Positions 41,901-56,200 of a DNA stretch of 64,000 nucleotides are shown here, piece by piece. A program made the position numbers and the translations under genes. Numbering within the stretch: position 1 is the first letter of the stretch; the number at the start of each line of letters is the position of its first letter. Under the pieces are notes generated by a model, which was not told the origin of the DNA, ran no database searches, and saw only the letters and a list, made by a program, of their open reading frames with translations. This DNA is from Calliopum simillimum. Its lineage: Eukaryota > Arthropoda > Insecta > Diptera > Lauxaniidae. The DNA is taken from assembly GCA_951812925.1 (NCBI GenBank), contig OX638370.1:106964897-107028896 (forward strand). The letters are read 5' to 3'.

Positions 41901-44035
41901 TTCGTTTACAAAATAGTTTAAAAGATACGCGCAAATCAAGATGGCTCTATGAAATGCAGCGTTTGTAATTTGCCTTGGAAAACTACTAAGTTAAAGATGA
42001 AAATCTACTCCTTCAATTTAAGTCAACAAATTTTAGACATATTTAAGCCAATTGAAAATCTCATTAATTTCGAAAAACTGTCATCTCTTTTCTGCTCCAA
42101 CATAGTCGTTTTATATTGTACTATTACAGAAACACCGTTCATGATTCCCATGTTTCAAAGCTTAAAATTTTTAGAGCATTTTGTTGCCCTTTTTAGTATT
42201 TTTTGGTTTTAAGGTCCTTTTCCATAAATTACGGAATTTTTTTGAGTAATTTTTGTGCCTTTTTTAATTTTATTTTTTGTTTTAACCCTTTCAATACTGA
42301 CGGGACATATGTGTCCCATTGAGTGTTCTCTTTTAAATAACACTGTTAATCATATCTATTGCTACATATTTTTATCCCATAAATTTTTAACATTCAATGT
42401 GATAATTAACGCATCTGTTTTTTTCAATATTTCTTGAACTTGTTTCCCACGTAAAGTTATTGATGGACATCCGTGTCCCAGGACATTTTTTGTCCTAGTG
42501 ATCCTTATCCTATCAAAAATACCGATATCTAAAAAAAAAACTTTTTAGTCTTTTAACTTCTTTTGCATTTGGGCGACTCAAGTGTTGTATACATTTATGA
42601 ATAAAGAATATGTATTAGCTCATTTTCTATTTTGCGTCTAATTTTTCTGTTTTCAATATAAAAAGAATAAAAAACATCAACATCATTTTTACTTAGGAAT
42701 TTTTTTTTTATTTTAAACTTTTCTTATGTGTTAAAACTTAATAATTCAGCTTAAAATTGTTATATGTTTTTCTATACTAAAACAATGTTTTTTTTATTTG
42801 ATATTTTTGCATAAATAAAATTTAAAAATTTGTTGCTTTAAATCGATAATACTTATAATATCTATGTATATTTACATTTTTGTATTTAAAAAATTATCAA
42901 TTTTTTTTATATAAAATAAAGCGCTAAAAAATTTGTGTTTTATTTTTATGAACACAATTTTTTTTTATGTATTTTTTGGTAAACATATATATTATACATT
43001 TCAAAACTTTGTAACAATTATGCACATACAGACATATACAGCTAGTACGATTTTTTATTGAATTTTTAACATGCTTGTGTGATTGATTCAACATTTCATT
43101 TATTATATACAAACATACATGCATGCATACATACTATATATACAATTTCTTATTTCATTTGTTTAAAACCCATTTTCCTTTCCATTGATTTCATTTCTTT
43201 TTAATAATTAAGAATTTTCTTATTTAAAATTTTCTTTCAGGAATTTACAATACATATAGAGTACACAGTTAAGATTTAAGTAAAAGCTTTACATAGTAAG
43301 TACATTCATGTGATTTTGCATACAGAGTTATACAGTCATACATACATATTAGAAGTTAAAAAAAGAGTCTGTTAGTTTTACTAGTGATTTTCATGAGAAA
43401 GATATGTTGTGCTCTTGTTATAGGAATTTCGGGTTATACATATGCTTTATTTTCAAAGAATGACATTTAAAACAAAAAGTTATAAATTTATCTAAAAATA
43501 AAGCAATCTTCTAAGTAACAAATTGCCTTAGGTATTAGGAATATTTGCATGCTTGAAATGTAGTTTTGAAAATGTCTAAAAAACTTTATTTAACTGAATT
43601 TAATATTCATCTAAAGTCAAAATAGTCTATTCCTGCTCGGCATCTTTTATGTAAGTTAACGTGTACATAATTTTCCTTATTGCTTTTGAACAGTATAAAC
43701 GTACGTACATATTATTCTTTTTGTAAATATTTATTATTTTTATTTATGTAAATAACTTTCTTATATACAATTCGGTCGTTTGTTATGATTTACTTTTTTC
43801 TTTTAAATTTTAACTAATGTATTGTCAAAAATTTATCATCTTTTGGTTTTGTTGAAAAAACAATGTGCTTTACTATGTGTGGCTACTATTTCAAGAAGTA
43901 AAAACTTTTTTTTAAATATTTTTTGTTTTTAAATTATCTAAAAAATATTTTTCATTCTTCAATATGTAATTTGATATGATTTAGTTTTTTTAATTTTAGT
44001 GTGGCATTCTGAATTATTTTTTGTTTTTTATAAAT
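41900..44035. other. AT-rich gene-free stretch
   Basis: There is no gene. Near 42286-42330 the phrase aaccctttcaatactgacgg followed by the palindrome gggacatatgtgtccc resembles the end of piggyBac-type elements, and a matching ggacatccgtgtcc motif occurs near 42464. The rest is simple A/T-rich sequence. Confidence 0.45.
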
Positions 44036-44451
44036 AAAGAGGAACTGTCCGAGAAAAATTTATGACGCTTATGCGTATACTAAAAGTTTGGGCCTCACTA
44101 GATAGTATCACAAAAAAAAAAACGATTTTTAACGAAAAAAAATCTTTTTTCGACCTCTAAATAAGTAGCAGTTTGAACTTTCAAGTATAGCATATTATTC
44201 GAAATGTCTTCATGTACGCTACATTTCATTCATAGCGGTCATTTATTTCGACTATTTGTACTCGTTATCTCAGTTTCTACCATCTTAATGTACCAAAGAC
44301 ATGTCATAAAATTAAAGCCCGTAAAAATTCATAATATTCATCTCTACAAAATTTCTTTATATTGTTGAAATTGAACAAGTTACAGTGAATTAAAAATTTC
44401 TGTACAAAATATAGAAAAACGAAAATCGCCCCCTTAGACTATGCAATATTT

Positions 44452-45237
44452 ATACCCTACACCCAGGGTATATTCACTTTGTCCTTCCGTTTGTAACGCA
44501 CAGAAGGAGGCGTGGCAGATATAGAAAAGTATATATATTCTTGATCAGCGTCACCTCCTGAGTCGATATAGTTATGTCCGTCTGTCTGGCTGGCTGGCTG
44601 TGTGTGGAAATACACTTTTCGGGAAAACTAAGCAAGATAATTCAATGAAATTTGGTGCACAGCCTCCGTCGTCAAAGTTAGCTCGGGGGATTGAAAATGA
44701 GCAAAATTGATCAACGGACACGCCTACCGCCCATACAAAAAATATATTCAAAATGGAATTTTAGGAGTAATTTTCACGAAAATGCAACCAAAATACACAT
44801 AAATACTACGAATTGTAAGCGCAAGTTCTAAAAAAACAAGGCAAATTTGGACAAGAGGGCGTGGCACCTCCCTTATAAGCAAAAGCTTCAAAACGTTATG
44901 CTGGAAACGTTTTTTGATATATTCGAATCAAATTTGACTCTGATACTAAGGATTATAAATGAAAGATCTCAACAAGAATTGGGTGAATTCAGACAATGAG
45001 GCGTGGCACCTCCCATATAAGCAAAAGTTTCAAAATGCTATACTGAAAGAGTTTTTTGAGAAAATCCAACTAAATTTCACTCAAATACTAAAGACTATAA
45101 ATGCACCCTCTAAGCTTAAACTAGACGAACTCGGACAAGAGGGCGTGGCACCTACTTTATAAGCAAAAGCTTTAAAATACTGCAGTGTAGGGTATTTATT
45201 TTTTGGCCAGACCAAAATTTACACCCTTACTAGTTTT
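44452..45237 (+). repeat. Dispersed repeat family A, near-complete copy
   Basis: It starts taccctacacccaggg and ends cagtgtagggtatttatt plus ggccagaccaaa. Blocks appear in the same order as in the 33418 copy, including four ~140-bp 'gagggcgtggcacctcc' units. It sits in the loop of the folded-back element. Confidence 0.8.
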
Positions 45238-45924
45238 GTTTAACATCTGACATTTCAAACAGTATGCAAATAAATAAAAAAAGAATCTTGCATTGTTTAA
45301 GGGGGCAATTTTTGTTCTAGAAACATCTTGTTTTTCATATTTTGTACTGAGGTTTTAGATTCGATATAATTTCCTCAATTTCAACAATTTGAGGAAACTT
45401 TGTAGAGATGAATTTTATGATTTTTTGTGGACTTCAATTCTATGAAATTTCCTTGGCACATAAGGGTGGTAGAAACTGAGATTATGAGTACAAATAGTCG
45501 ATAAATTACTTCTATGAATGAAATATAGCCATTAAGATACTTACAACGATATACAATACTTGATGATCGGACGCCAAATGGCGGAGCTATACGAAAAAAT
45601 CATTTAGGAGCTTACTTAAAGGTCGAAATGTCTAATGTACATACATAACAAAACCCATAATCTTTTAGTCAGGATAGTGTGGACGACAAACACCATATTT
45701 TAATGTTTTTCGAAATTTCTCGGAGTAACGACACCCATGAAAAACTGATTTTGTTGTTTTTTTTTTTCATATACACAAGAATTGAACTCAAAGTAGTGGA
45801 CACTCAGTCCTTTTTGTTGTTTTATGTAGAAAAAAAAAAAAAAAAAAAACAACAACGAAAACCATTTTCATGGGTGTTGCAGTTCCGAGAAATTTTGAAG
45901 ATTATTGATATATTGTGTTTGTTG

Positions 45925-46140
45925 TAGACGAGATTCACGGGAAAACTTAGCAAGATATCTTGATGAAATTTTGTACACTGCCTCTGTCGTTAATTTTAGC
46001 TCGTGGGATTGAAAATGGTCAGGTGTCAACGGACACTCATACCGCCCATATAACAAAACATTCAAAGTGACTGTTTATGAGCATTGTAGGATATCTACAT
46101 ATTTTTTTGACAGGCCAAAGGTGACAACCTTTATTAGTTT
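45925..46140 (+). repeat. Dispersed repeat family A, partial copy
   Basis: It has 'gggaaaacttagcaagat', 'gatgaaattttgtacactgc' and 'caacggacactcataccgccc', the middle of family A, then jumps to the terminal ggccaaaggtgac block. Confidence 0.65.
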
Positions 46141-46186
46141 TTAGATTAATAATGTCAATAAAAATATTTTCTCGGGCAGTTCTTAT

Positions 46187-47250
46187 TTAAAAAAGAAAAG
46201 TAAAAATGAAAATTGCAATTTTGCAATTTTACTAACAGAGGGCATTATGAGCAAAATATGTTTTCGTATTGTAAAAACATTAAATAACAATTATCTAACC
46301 TCTATACTTTGTTCATCTTATTTTTAGGAAATTTAAAATGTTTTACTACCAATTGGCGCTAAGTTAATTGTGAACAAAAAGTTCAACAGAACATAAAAAT
46401 ACACGGCGAGAAATAAATGCACTAAAATCAAGCTCAAATCTTTCATAAATGAATTCGGCAAATTTGGACACGTTTTTTTTGATAGTGCCATTTTGGGATT
46501 GTTTATAAAAACCAAAAACGAAATCAAAAAATATGCATTGAATCTTTGAAAGTTTCATAGAGTTCTCATATTGCTTAATATTTGTCTTGTGATATGGTCT
46601 TGTCGTAGATGTTCTACAATAACCACGGTGCCAAAACCAATCCCCCAAATTGATTTGGTTTGGGATGCTTTAAGCTCAAATTTCTTACCGTGTATAAAAA
46701 CTTCTTTTTGGAGAATTTTTTTAGTGCAAAATAATTTTTGTTCAAACTTTATTCTAAATAAAAATTTAGTTCGACTGAAATTTTTACACTTTATGCCTTC
46801 TTGTAACATTAATAAAGATCTATAAATACTCATAATTAAAAAAAAAGAAGAAAAACAATCAAAAAATTTTAAAAAACTATTTCGCGTAGGATCACTGAAC
46901 TATCTTATATTTATGTACATCGGTAGTTACTGTCGATGCTGATGAGCATTACAGCATTCAATTTTCGCAATATGCGAGTATGTACTATTTTTTGATGAAA
47001 AAACCTTTTTTTCATAAAATTCAGACACCAATTCTTTCCGAATATCTTTGTATTTGTTAATAACCAAATAAAAAGTTCTTCAGAAAATGAGTTTATCGAC
47101 TTACTTACTGGTTCTCTCGTATATCTCGAAAACTATAGACAACTGTAGTAAATTAAGTTTATTTTTGACTTAGGCGGGTCACAAGCATTCCAGAACAGGT
47201 TCTTAGAACCCAGAACCAAAATTTTTTCGCATTTTTATTGCCTTGTATAA
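46187..47250. other. Non-coding region beyond the TRPM stop
   Basis: This holds the 3' side of the minus-strand TRPM gene. Minus-strand frames at 46364-46833 are open but carry no motif I trust; they might be a decayed transposase. No clear poly(A) signal was assigned. Confidence 0.35.
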
Positions 47251-50200
47251 TCAGCACATGGTCTCATTATATGGTGGATCTTTTTCCGATTCAGTGCTAC
47301 TCTTAATGTTTGACGATAATTTTGCAATTTCATCTTGTACCAGATGTGTGCTTATTTGTGGTATTGTAAGGCTGCTGCCAACGGTTGCCGCTTGATCACC
47401 ATCCTTTGATTCTTCTGTGCTGGAGCTGCTTTCTTTAAGTATATTCATGCCTAATTTTGAGGTCATCGGCGGTTTGAGTGAGAGCATTTTTGAAGTTGTA
47501 TCACTCTCACCAGCAGCGCCTTCGTTGTTTAAACGTTTTGTTGGATCCAAACTTAATTGCTTCTTCAGTTGCAAAGCACGTAGCTGTGTTGGTGTTGGCT
47601 GCACCTGCGACATTATTGATGCCGTTGACGTTGTAGTTGGTGGCCCCGCCGCCGCACCACTAAAATCAAACGATTCATCACGTTTGCGTTTATAGTCAGA
47701 GGCGCCAACGGATGCCGTACGCAATGGCTGATAACGCGCAGTAGAGATGCCAGCACCAAAACTGCCACTGCCACTTGGAAAGACACTACCAGTGCCACTT
47801 ATGACTTCTGGTATAGTTGGTGTCACTTGTTGATCGCCAGCATCAAGCGATGGTTCCGCTGTCAGCGATGGTGTATCAATGTTATAGGAACCTGTCATTG
47901 ATGTCGTTGTATCGTTGGAACTTTGTTTAATAAAACGATATGGATGTGCAGAGTAATCGGTGTCGGTGCTAGAGTTCTTTTGCAGGCTTTCGCTGGATTT
48001 CTTAAAAAGACGTCCAGTACCAGCAGCATCATACGGTGGATTGAGGAATTCACTTGTGGCACGTGTTGGCGCAACAGGCGATTGATATGATTGTTGTTGT
48101 TCCATTGATGAATTACGTTGCCATTGATGTTCATTTTTCGTTTGAAATGAACCATCGTTGGTGCCAGTAATGGTGGTTGTCGGTGGTACATCGCCGCCGC
48201 CACCGAGGATACCACCACCAGATGGTGGCTTGGAGGGTGAAAGTTCGATAGCAGTTTCGCGTCTCAAAGGGTAACGGTGGCTGTAATCGATGGACATGCC
48301 AGTCTATGAGAGGAAGATTTAAAAAATTAACAACAATATTTTAATAACTGTGAGTACCCTTCAATATATTTTTAATGTTGCGATTCCAATTTTGAATAAA
48401 TAATAAATATCAAAATAATAGTGGTATTCACGAAGTAGAGCAGCTGGCAGGGCAGATGGGCTGAATAGCACAGTGTAAGCTAAGTAAGTGAACGGCTGTG
48501 TAGCATCATTGCTAAAGAGCTACGAAATCAGATGGTTTTTGTTTACTTTTAAAAAATAAAAAAAATTTTGTGTCAAAATTTATGAATCAAAATATATGAA
48601 AATACCTACCACGGAAGAATGAAAAAAGTCTAATAGTTGTCCAACAGAGTTTTTAGTGGCTTCTCAACTATGCAAGTTTCCTTTTGCCGGTCCATTTTAT
48701 TTTTATTTGCAAAAAAAAAAAATTTTATTTTATTTAAATACAAATGTCAATATAATTTTGACACATTTTGCTGTAGTAGAAAAGCTATTCAATTTACTCA
48801 AAGGTTTTGTGTAGCAAAAGAGCTAACTTGTAGCTAAATTTCTCAGATGTATTTTGTTGTTGCTTAGAGCAGATTTGCTCTTTTACCCTTTTGCCACACT
48901 AGCTGCCCTACTTCGTGAATACCGTTAATGTGTTTTGAAATGTACATTGTTAGCTTGTACATATTGCAATAAATAACCTGCCAACAATTTGCCAAGCAAA
49001 TCTATTCATTATACTGTTATATATTTCCTGGCTGTTGCTGTCCTTCCGCCGGAAATTGAAAACACAAATTAATAAAACCACATGATATGAACAAATAGGC
49101 ACACACATACATACATATGTGGCACAATTCATCTTCACACAAGTATGTTGTATGCATTCATTAATCTAAACATGTGACTAGGCGGTTGCAACATTTTCTT
49201 CAACATCAACTACAAGTACGGTATTTACCTACGTCAGTGCACGCACACACATCAATATTACTTACCCCATAGGAATCATCGGTGGTCTCGTCAATTGATG
49301 CTCGTGCCGTAAAGAGTCCTTCGAGCATCATATAATCATTTTCTTCGCATTCTCTAAGGTGTTGCTTTTCCAGCATTGCAGCAAACTCAGCCTTGGACAT
49401 TTCAGTTTTTGGTCGATCCAGTGAAGCTTAATATGGAAATGAAGTGGAAAAGTAGGAATTAAGTGATAGATGTAGCAAGGAATTTTATCAGTTTTGAGGA
49501 TAATCGAAAATACAAATTGTTTTGAAGGAATGTGTGTGTGTTTGTTTCATGCGTGTGTTTTGGTTGTGCAGAATTTTTGTTTCATTTGGTTATTACTCGG
49601 TTATGGAAGTGTTGTTTGCATTTGTGCTTTAAGTAACCAAAGAATGCTTGTAAGTATACATGATGTTTCTGAAATTGAGTATGCTTTTGTGAGGTGGGGG
49701 TAATCACATTCCTTCGGAAGCTTGTTTTAGGATTTAAAGTTTTTAAGTAAAAGAATACATCGCAAAAAGCAGCACAATTATTTTATTTGAATCGGTAAAT
49801 GTTTAAAGGGTGGAAGTCAACAAAAGTAAATTTTCAGGAAACTGAATAAAACAAAAAACAGTCCTATTCCTTTATTTTTGTGTTTAACGGAGAATTTATG
49901 TCTTCAAATTAAAAAATTATTCTAATGGTTCAAACAAACCAATTTTTTATTTATTTTTCATTCTTTTATGGGAGTTATTAGCGTTGCAACACAGCAGACT
50001 TCCGCTCTTTTAACATAAGACGATTAATTTCAGCTTTTTTACAATTCTTTTATAAATTAACTTTCTGAAAAAAATAAAAAAACTTGAACATGTGCTAGTT
50101 TTGGACAAAAGATTGAAAAAAAAAAAAAACATAAAAAATTGAGCTATTTCTAAATATATAATTTAAAGAATTTTTTTAGTTTTAAAATTTCGAAAAACTA

Positions 50201-53200
50201 TTTTTTTAAGTAAATGAAGTTTCATGAAGTCAAATAGTCATGACCTCCGATCTTTTAACAAAAAACCGATACTTCAAGAGGCTGAACAGACAAGGGAAAA
50301 ATTTTTTCAGGGTTCCTTATAACACAAGACGATAGAGCTTTCCTGTGGAATTAGAAATTTGCAAAAAAAAAAAAAAAAAACATTAAGTGAAAATTCATGA
50401 CTTCCGCTCTTTTAACATTTCCTTCAAGCATAACATCTTCAGTGACCCAGATTATTTTTTTATGGGCCATAAGATCATGAAAGTTTTCTGAACCGTTTAC
50501 ATGACCAAATTCTCAAAAATACCTCAAAAAGGCTATAACGGGGGGTCAGGGAAAATTGTAACTTGAAAAAAAAATTTTTTTGCTTCAATGTATCCAACTT
50601 CCTCTTAAGGAGCCGTTCACATATTACGTAACGCAATTTTGGACCAATTTTGATCCCCTCTCCCCGGTAGTTATGCAATGTAACAAAACGTACAACCCCC
50701 TCGCCCCCTGGTAACGTCACAAATCTTAATTTGGTAATTTGAATTTTTTTTCGCATAAAATTATAAAATCGACGTTACATAACGTAGTTGATTACCCCTC
50801 CCACGCCCATGTAACACTTCTTAACAAATCGTCCAACCCCCTTCCCCCTCTCGCGTTACGTAATATGTGAACGACCCCTAATCATCAAGAACGTGGGAAT
50901 TGATTTAACAACAACTCCAATTAAAGAGGTAAGGCGATCCATTTGGGACATGATAAAAAAACCGAATGCCGGATTTGTAATTACAGACCCTAAATTACTC
51001 AAAAAAAAAAAAAAAAATAATAATAATTATCTTGTTGTACTGTGTAATTAGTTCACTAAATTTTTTAAAAATACTTTTTCGACACAATGTATTTGAACCA
51101 AGCGCTTCGATTGTCATCAATAGTTTCGTCTTTTAAATCAGTTTTTACAGACTTGCACTAATTTTTAGTTTATTGAGCTTTTCACTACCATAAACTAAAT
51201 TTATTGATAGTGAAAATTTTTCCGCTATAACTAAATGTAATTAGAGATAGTGATAAAATTCTCTACTAAATTTTGTGATAGTGCAAATTTTTCCATTATC
51301 ATTTAATGGCAAAGAAAAATTTTTCTCTATCAAACAATTCATTTAATGATAGTGGAAAGTTTTTCATTATCATTAAATTGATTTGACGGTAATGAAAAAT
51401 TTACCATTATCACTAAATCTTTTGAAAGGGAAAATTTATTTCATTGAATTTAATGAAACTTTAATGGACATTTTCTTTTTTAATATTTAGTAAACCTAAA
51501 GAAATTCAATGAAAAACAAAAATATCCACTAAAGTTTCATTAAATTCAGTGAAACAAAAATTTCCATTTCAATAGATTAAGTGATAAAGGTAAATTTTTC
51601 TTTACTATGAAATTAATTTTTTTTTGAAAATATAATTAAAGTTTCATTAAATTCAATAAAACAAATTTTCACTATCATTGAATTTTAGGAAACTTTTAAT
51701 GAAACTTCTAAAGAAAACTTTCAAAAAGTTTCATTAAATTTAATGAAAGTGAAAATCTGTTGCATTACTTTGAATAAAACTTCAATGAAAATTTCCACTA
51801 AGTTTCATTAATCTCAATTAAAGCGCATATTTGTTTCATTGAATTTAAACAAACTTTGCTGAACATTCAATGGAACAAATTTTCACTTTCATTGAATTTA
51901 ATTAATTGAACTATTGAATTTATTCAAACTTTGTTGAACATATCCATTAAAGTTTCGTAAATGAATTTTCTCTTTTAATAAATTTAGTGATAATGGTAAA
52001 TTTTTCATTACCATCAAATTTGTTTTTTGATATTGAAAGAAATTTCACTATCACTAAATTTAGTGTAATCTTTATTGAAAATTTTTAACTAAATTAACTG
52101 ATAATGAAAAATTGTTCCAGTACCACTAAATGAATTTTCTGATGATGGAAAATTTTTCACTAGCTCTTAATAAATTTCTTGATATATAATATTTTCTCAC
52201 TAGCACTAAGTTTAGTGATAAATAAAATTCAATGCGAAACCCCCAAGTCTGATTATTTACTGAATAAACAGTTTTTTCGTCTCCTAGAATACATATATTC
52301 TCTTGTAATACGTGGGGTTTTGACATTCGTCGATGAATCGATTTTTTCAACACACTAAATTCAAACTGACATTTTGCCCATGGCCATATTTGCTCGTATA
52401 CTCACCTTTATTGCTCGGCAGCGATACTGTGGGTGATGATATCATTTGACAAACGCTCTCCAATTCGTCCGTTATCGATGTGTAATCGGTGTGCAGTTTC
52501 AGTAGAATATTTCTGGAGGGTTTCGCATGCAACATGGATTTGCCTTTTATTTGGAGCAAACGTGTGATTTGGAGGATACGAAACATAAAAAGTGATAAAA
52601 TATAAATAAAAGATAAAAAGAAAAAAATGCATTATTTACAGAAAACGTGTTTGGGATATAAAAATCAGAAACGACATGGAAATTAATTGATGCTCATATA
52701 CAAATGTAAAGATTGAGGCGTACACTCAAAAAAATACTATTAACAAGTTTCGAAATATTCACGTATGCATATCATTTCGATATCAGGTTGGTTGGTTTTA
52801 CATATGGAAAAATTAGCTCAAAATTTTAAAAGAAAAAATCATTTAAGACAAAAACGAATATAAAAGGAATATCTACTTCAGTCCATTTGATTGAAGTCTA
52901 TTTTACACATAAAGATTGTAGTACTTTTAAGTTGTTAAGATTTTACTTTACTTAGCAATAGACAAGCTATATACATAACATAAGCTCTCTAGTGCAATTT
53001 TGCACTAAATATTTTCAAGAAAATTAATTAGCTCCTAACAAACTTATGGCGTAGAGCACCACAAACTTAATTAAATTTTGGCCAAGAATAGTTATCGCAA
53101 AAGGACCATTCATCTTGTTAAGACATAATAAAATTATAAAATTAACATTTACCCGGCACAACATCTTTTTCGCTATCTGGCTCGGATTGTGTCAAACTCA

Positions 53201-56200
53201 TTTGTCTACGTGCCATAGGAATCTGATTCAGACTTATATGTGAGCTTTTGATGTCACCCATAATGGAGATAGTCTCTGAGTTGCGACGACATAAGGACAC
53301 TGTACGATGACGCATAGCACGATGTTTGGCAGCTAAACGACGACACAAGAAAGTGTAAAAATATATAAGTAAGTAAAAATTTAAAGAAAACAACAATTTG
53401 CTTGTTACCTTCAAAGTTAATATCCGGACCACCAGCAGCATTCTCATCCGAAGTCTCACCTACCAGCGTTTGTTCATCATCATTACCCAATGGTGTTAGC
53501 GTATCCTTACTCTCTGTGCTGGCGCCAGTATCTTGACGTACTGTCACATATGGTGTACGCTTAACAGTTTCGCAGGTGGATGGACGTTGTGATAACGGTA
53601 GGTAAATATCTGAATCGGTTTCAGATTGCATAGATATTTTGCGTACCATTGGATCATTAAGTGCTTCACGTGATTTCACAACCTCATCGGGTTCTTCGGG
53701 TACGGGCACCACTTCGAAGTGGGTGCCCTCATCGAAGATGTACGCATCGGGGCGTACCTCTGTAAGTGAACGATTGAAACGGCGACGATTTGTTACCTTT
53801 TGAGTTTTTCACAAAAAGAAAGATGAAGAAAATATGGTGAGTTAATTGAATAAATTTTACAATAAATAAAACTGAATTGAACTGAACTGAACTGACAAAT
53901 ATTGATTCAAAAGCTTAAATATCGGATAATTGTTTGATATATATACTAGCATTAGTCAATGATAAAAAAACCAAAGGATATAACAAAGATTGTGTAAAAT
54001 TCTTTATTCTTTTATTTTTATTTAAAAATTCAATTTAAGCAAAGAACAAAATTCAACAGTAAAATGACGCTTCTGTCAACTGGAAGCTCAAGCGAAAGGC
54101 ATGCGATATGGGCCCAACGGAAGACACTCTTGTCAGTTGTAGTCTTCTGTACAGAAAGGCATTATCTAAAATTTTTTCATAAACTTTTTAGAAATTTCCG
54201 AAACCATATAAAATTTAAAATTATACTTACTAATTTTGTAATTTATTTTTTTTTGTTTTTTAAAAAACACTTAATTTTTAAAGTTTTCTTTTTAATTTTT
54301 TTAATAAACAAATTCATTTTATCTGAAATTTAACATTTTTAGTGTTTACCAAATTTACAGTTTTTTTTTTTTTTTTTTCATTTTAAAATTGCAATGCAAT
54401 GCTCCGAGGCATAATCCTATCCTATTCAGTGAATTTTCAATTTAATGTTTTGCTTCTTTTCACAATCGACATCAGTTCCTCGTACATCTGTTAATGAGTT
54501 TCGGTGGAAATTAATTATTATTTTCGTTGTATTGGCCGGAAATTGCTTTATATTTTGCATCTACTTATATTTTGTCATGTGGCTTGAATTAAATTTTGCT
54601 TAAATGCAGCTAATTTGTTTATGAAGACGGCCTTAGTACTTTTCAGTATAAATTTGTTCATTCTAGGCTTTTCTAATGTGATATACGAGTAGTGATATTC
54701 TATACACATTAGACTGCGTCAATTTTTTTTGTTTGCTTCCTTTTTGCTTTCAAAGAGCTCAAATAGTTGAAAGGATAGAAAAAAATAATTCTGATGCAAG
54801 GAGAGCCCATAGTTTATTTATGAAAGGCAAAGAGTATTTTTCTAAATTTTGTGTATATCTTGCGAAAAAGAAAACTTCGACGAATGGGACTAATACCATT
54901 GAAAAGAGCATACAATTTTTCATAAAAATGTTCATACAAATTTTCTACGTGAAGATGTCACTTTGTTAGTTTTTTAGTTTTTATAGCTAAGGATCATTTT
55001 AAAAATGAAAAAAAAAAAAAACTAATGAGGGTGTAACCTTTTACCTGGCCAAACATTATGTACCCTACACTGCAGTATTTTGAAAATTTTGCTTATATGG
55101 GAGGTGCCACGCCCTCTTGTCCGAGTTTACCCAGTTTTTGCTTAGAGCTTACATTTATAGTTCTTCTTCCTTCTTTTGAATGTAATCCATTTGCATAATA
55201 AAAGTAACATGCCATAAAATGAGCAGTCAAACATTATTTTTCAATTTTATGATTTCCACTAACTTACTGCTTTTTTCAAGTGTAAAAATGCTTTTCGTTT
55301 GACAAAAAGCTAATTGATATATTTGCAAGTTTTTGATTTTGCATTCGTAAGATTACATAATGCACAAAGGGATGTAGTCTTAAAAAATAGGCTCATTTTG
55401 CTTTAGTATTAACGGTTTTATGGGCATGTTAATAGACCAGTTTCAAACATGCACTCAGTTTTGCTCGCCAGTGTATAGAAATGAATGTTTGTATGTCTGT
55501 AAGTATGTTATCTATAGACTCCCAAACGGCTGCACCGATCACCGTGAAAATTTATATTTATATGTTTTTGTATGCGGCGCTCGTTTCTGTATCATTAGTT
55601 TTTTCGGTTTTTTTTACACACATGGGTCCCATTAGGGTGCCGGAACCAAATTTTATTTTTTTTTGTGTTTTCTACGCGTTTCATGACTTTTTACAAAATT
55701 TTAGTGGAAAGAAAATTTTCTCACCCAAGGGTCCTCGCTATGATGTCTGTTTTTTTCACCCATGGGTCCCCCTAGGGCACCGGAACTAAAAATTTTTTTT
55801 AAATTTTTGCTTTTGTTTTTTCTACGCGTTTCATGACTTTTTACAAAATTTTAGTGGAAAAAAATTTTTTTCACCCAAGTGTCCCCGCTATGATGTCACC
55901 AAAAATTAAAAACCAAAGAATTTTTTCGTTTTTTCTACGCGTTTCATGACATTTTAGTTGAATAAATTTTTTTTTCACCCAAGGGTCCTCTCTTGGAAAA
56001 TTCGATTTTTTCGTGTTTCCAAAAAAATCATATCATATCGCTGAAGATATTTAACGGACATGGAGATTTGGTATATGTATTAAGAGTTTCGGCACAAATA
56101 ATGTCCAAGGGAAAAATGGGCGGTACCACCAAATGTCATATCTCTGAAACTATTTAACCCACATACTTAAATGAGACAATTAACATTCTTTGGTATAATT

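Larger units (their letters stand above)
44040..46186. mobile_element. 2.1-kb folded-back element containing repeat A copies
   Basis: The left end aggaactgtccgagaaaaat and the complement of the right end (agaactgcccgagaaaatat) form termini. Long arms follow: the left arm with 'gtactcgttatctcagtttc' near 44260 and the right arm with the complement near 45480, and a 'cgccccctt' / 'aagggggc' pair near 44430 and 45300. Between the arms lies one near-complete repeat A (44452-45237); a second, partial one (45925-46140) sits in the right arm. No transposase was seen. Confidence 0.7.
49427..52405 (-). other. TRPM intron with a MITE and a cryptic repeat array
   Basis: The intron joins G|CT (Ala) between SNK and SLDRPKTE. 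It includes a MITE at 50606-50880 and the repetitive block 51170-52230. The rest is AT-rich. I see no other gene. Confidence 0.7.

Noticed and set aside
46364..46833. Decayed Tc1-type transposase on the minus strand
   Set aside because: The two overlapping frames are suggestive in length, but I could not place a catalytic motif, and no inverted ends were found.
47417..47695. Plus-strand open frame inside the last TRPM exon
   Set aside because: It is the antisense of the TRPM tail; the Ser/Thr-rich minus frame is in phase with upstream exons.
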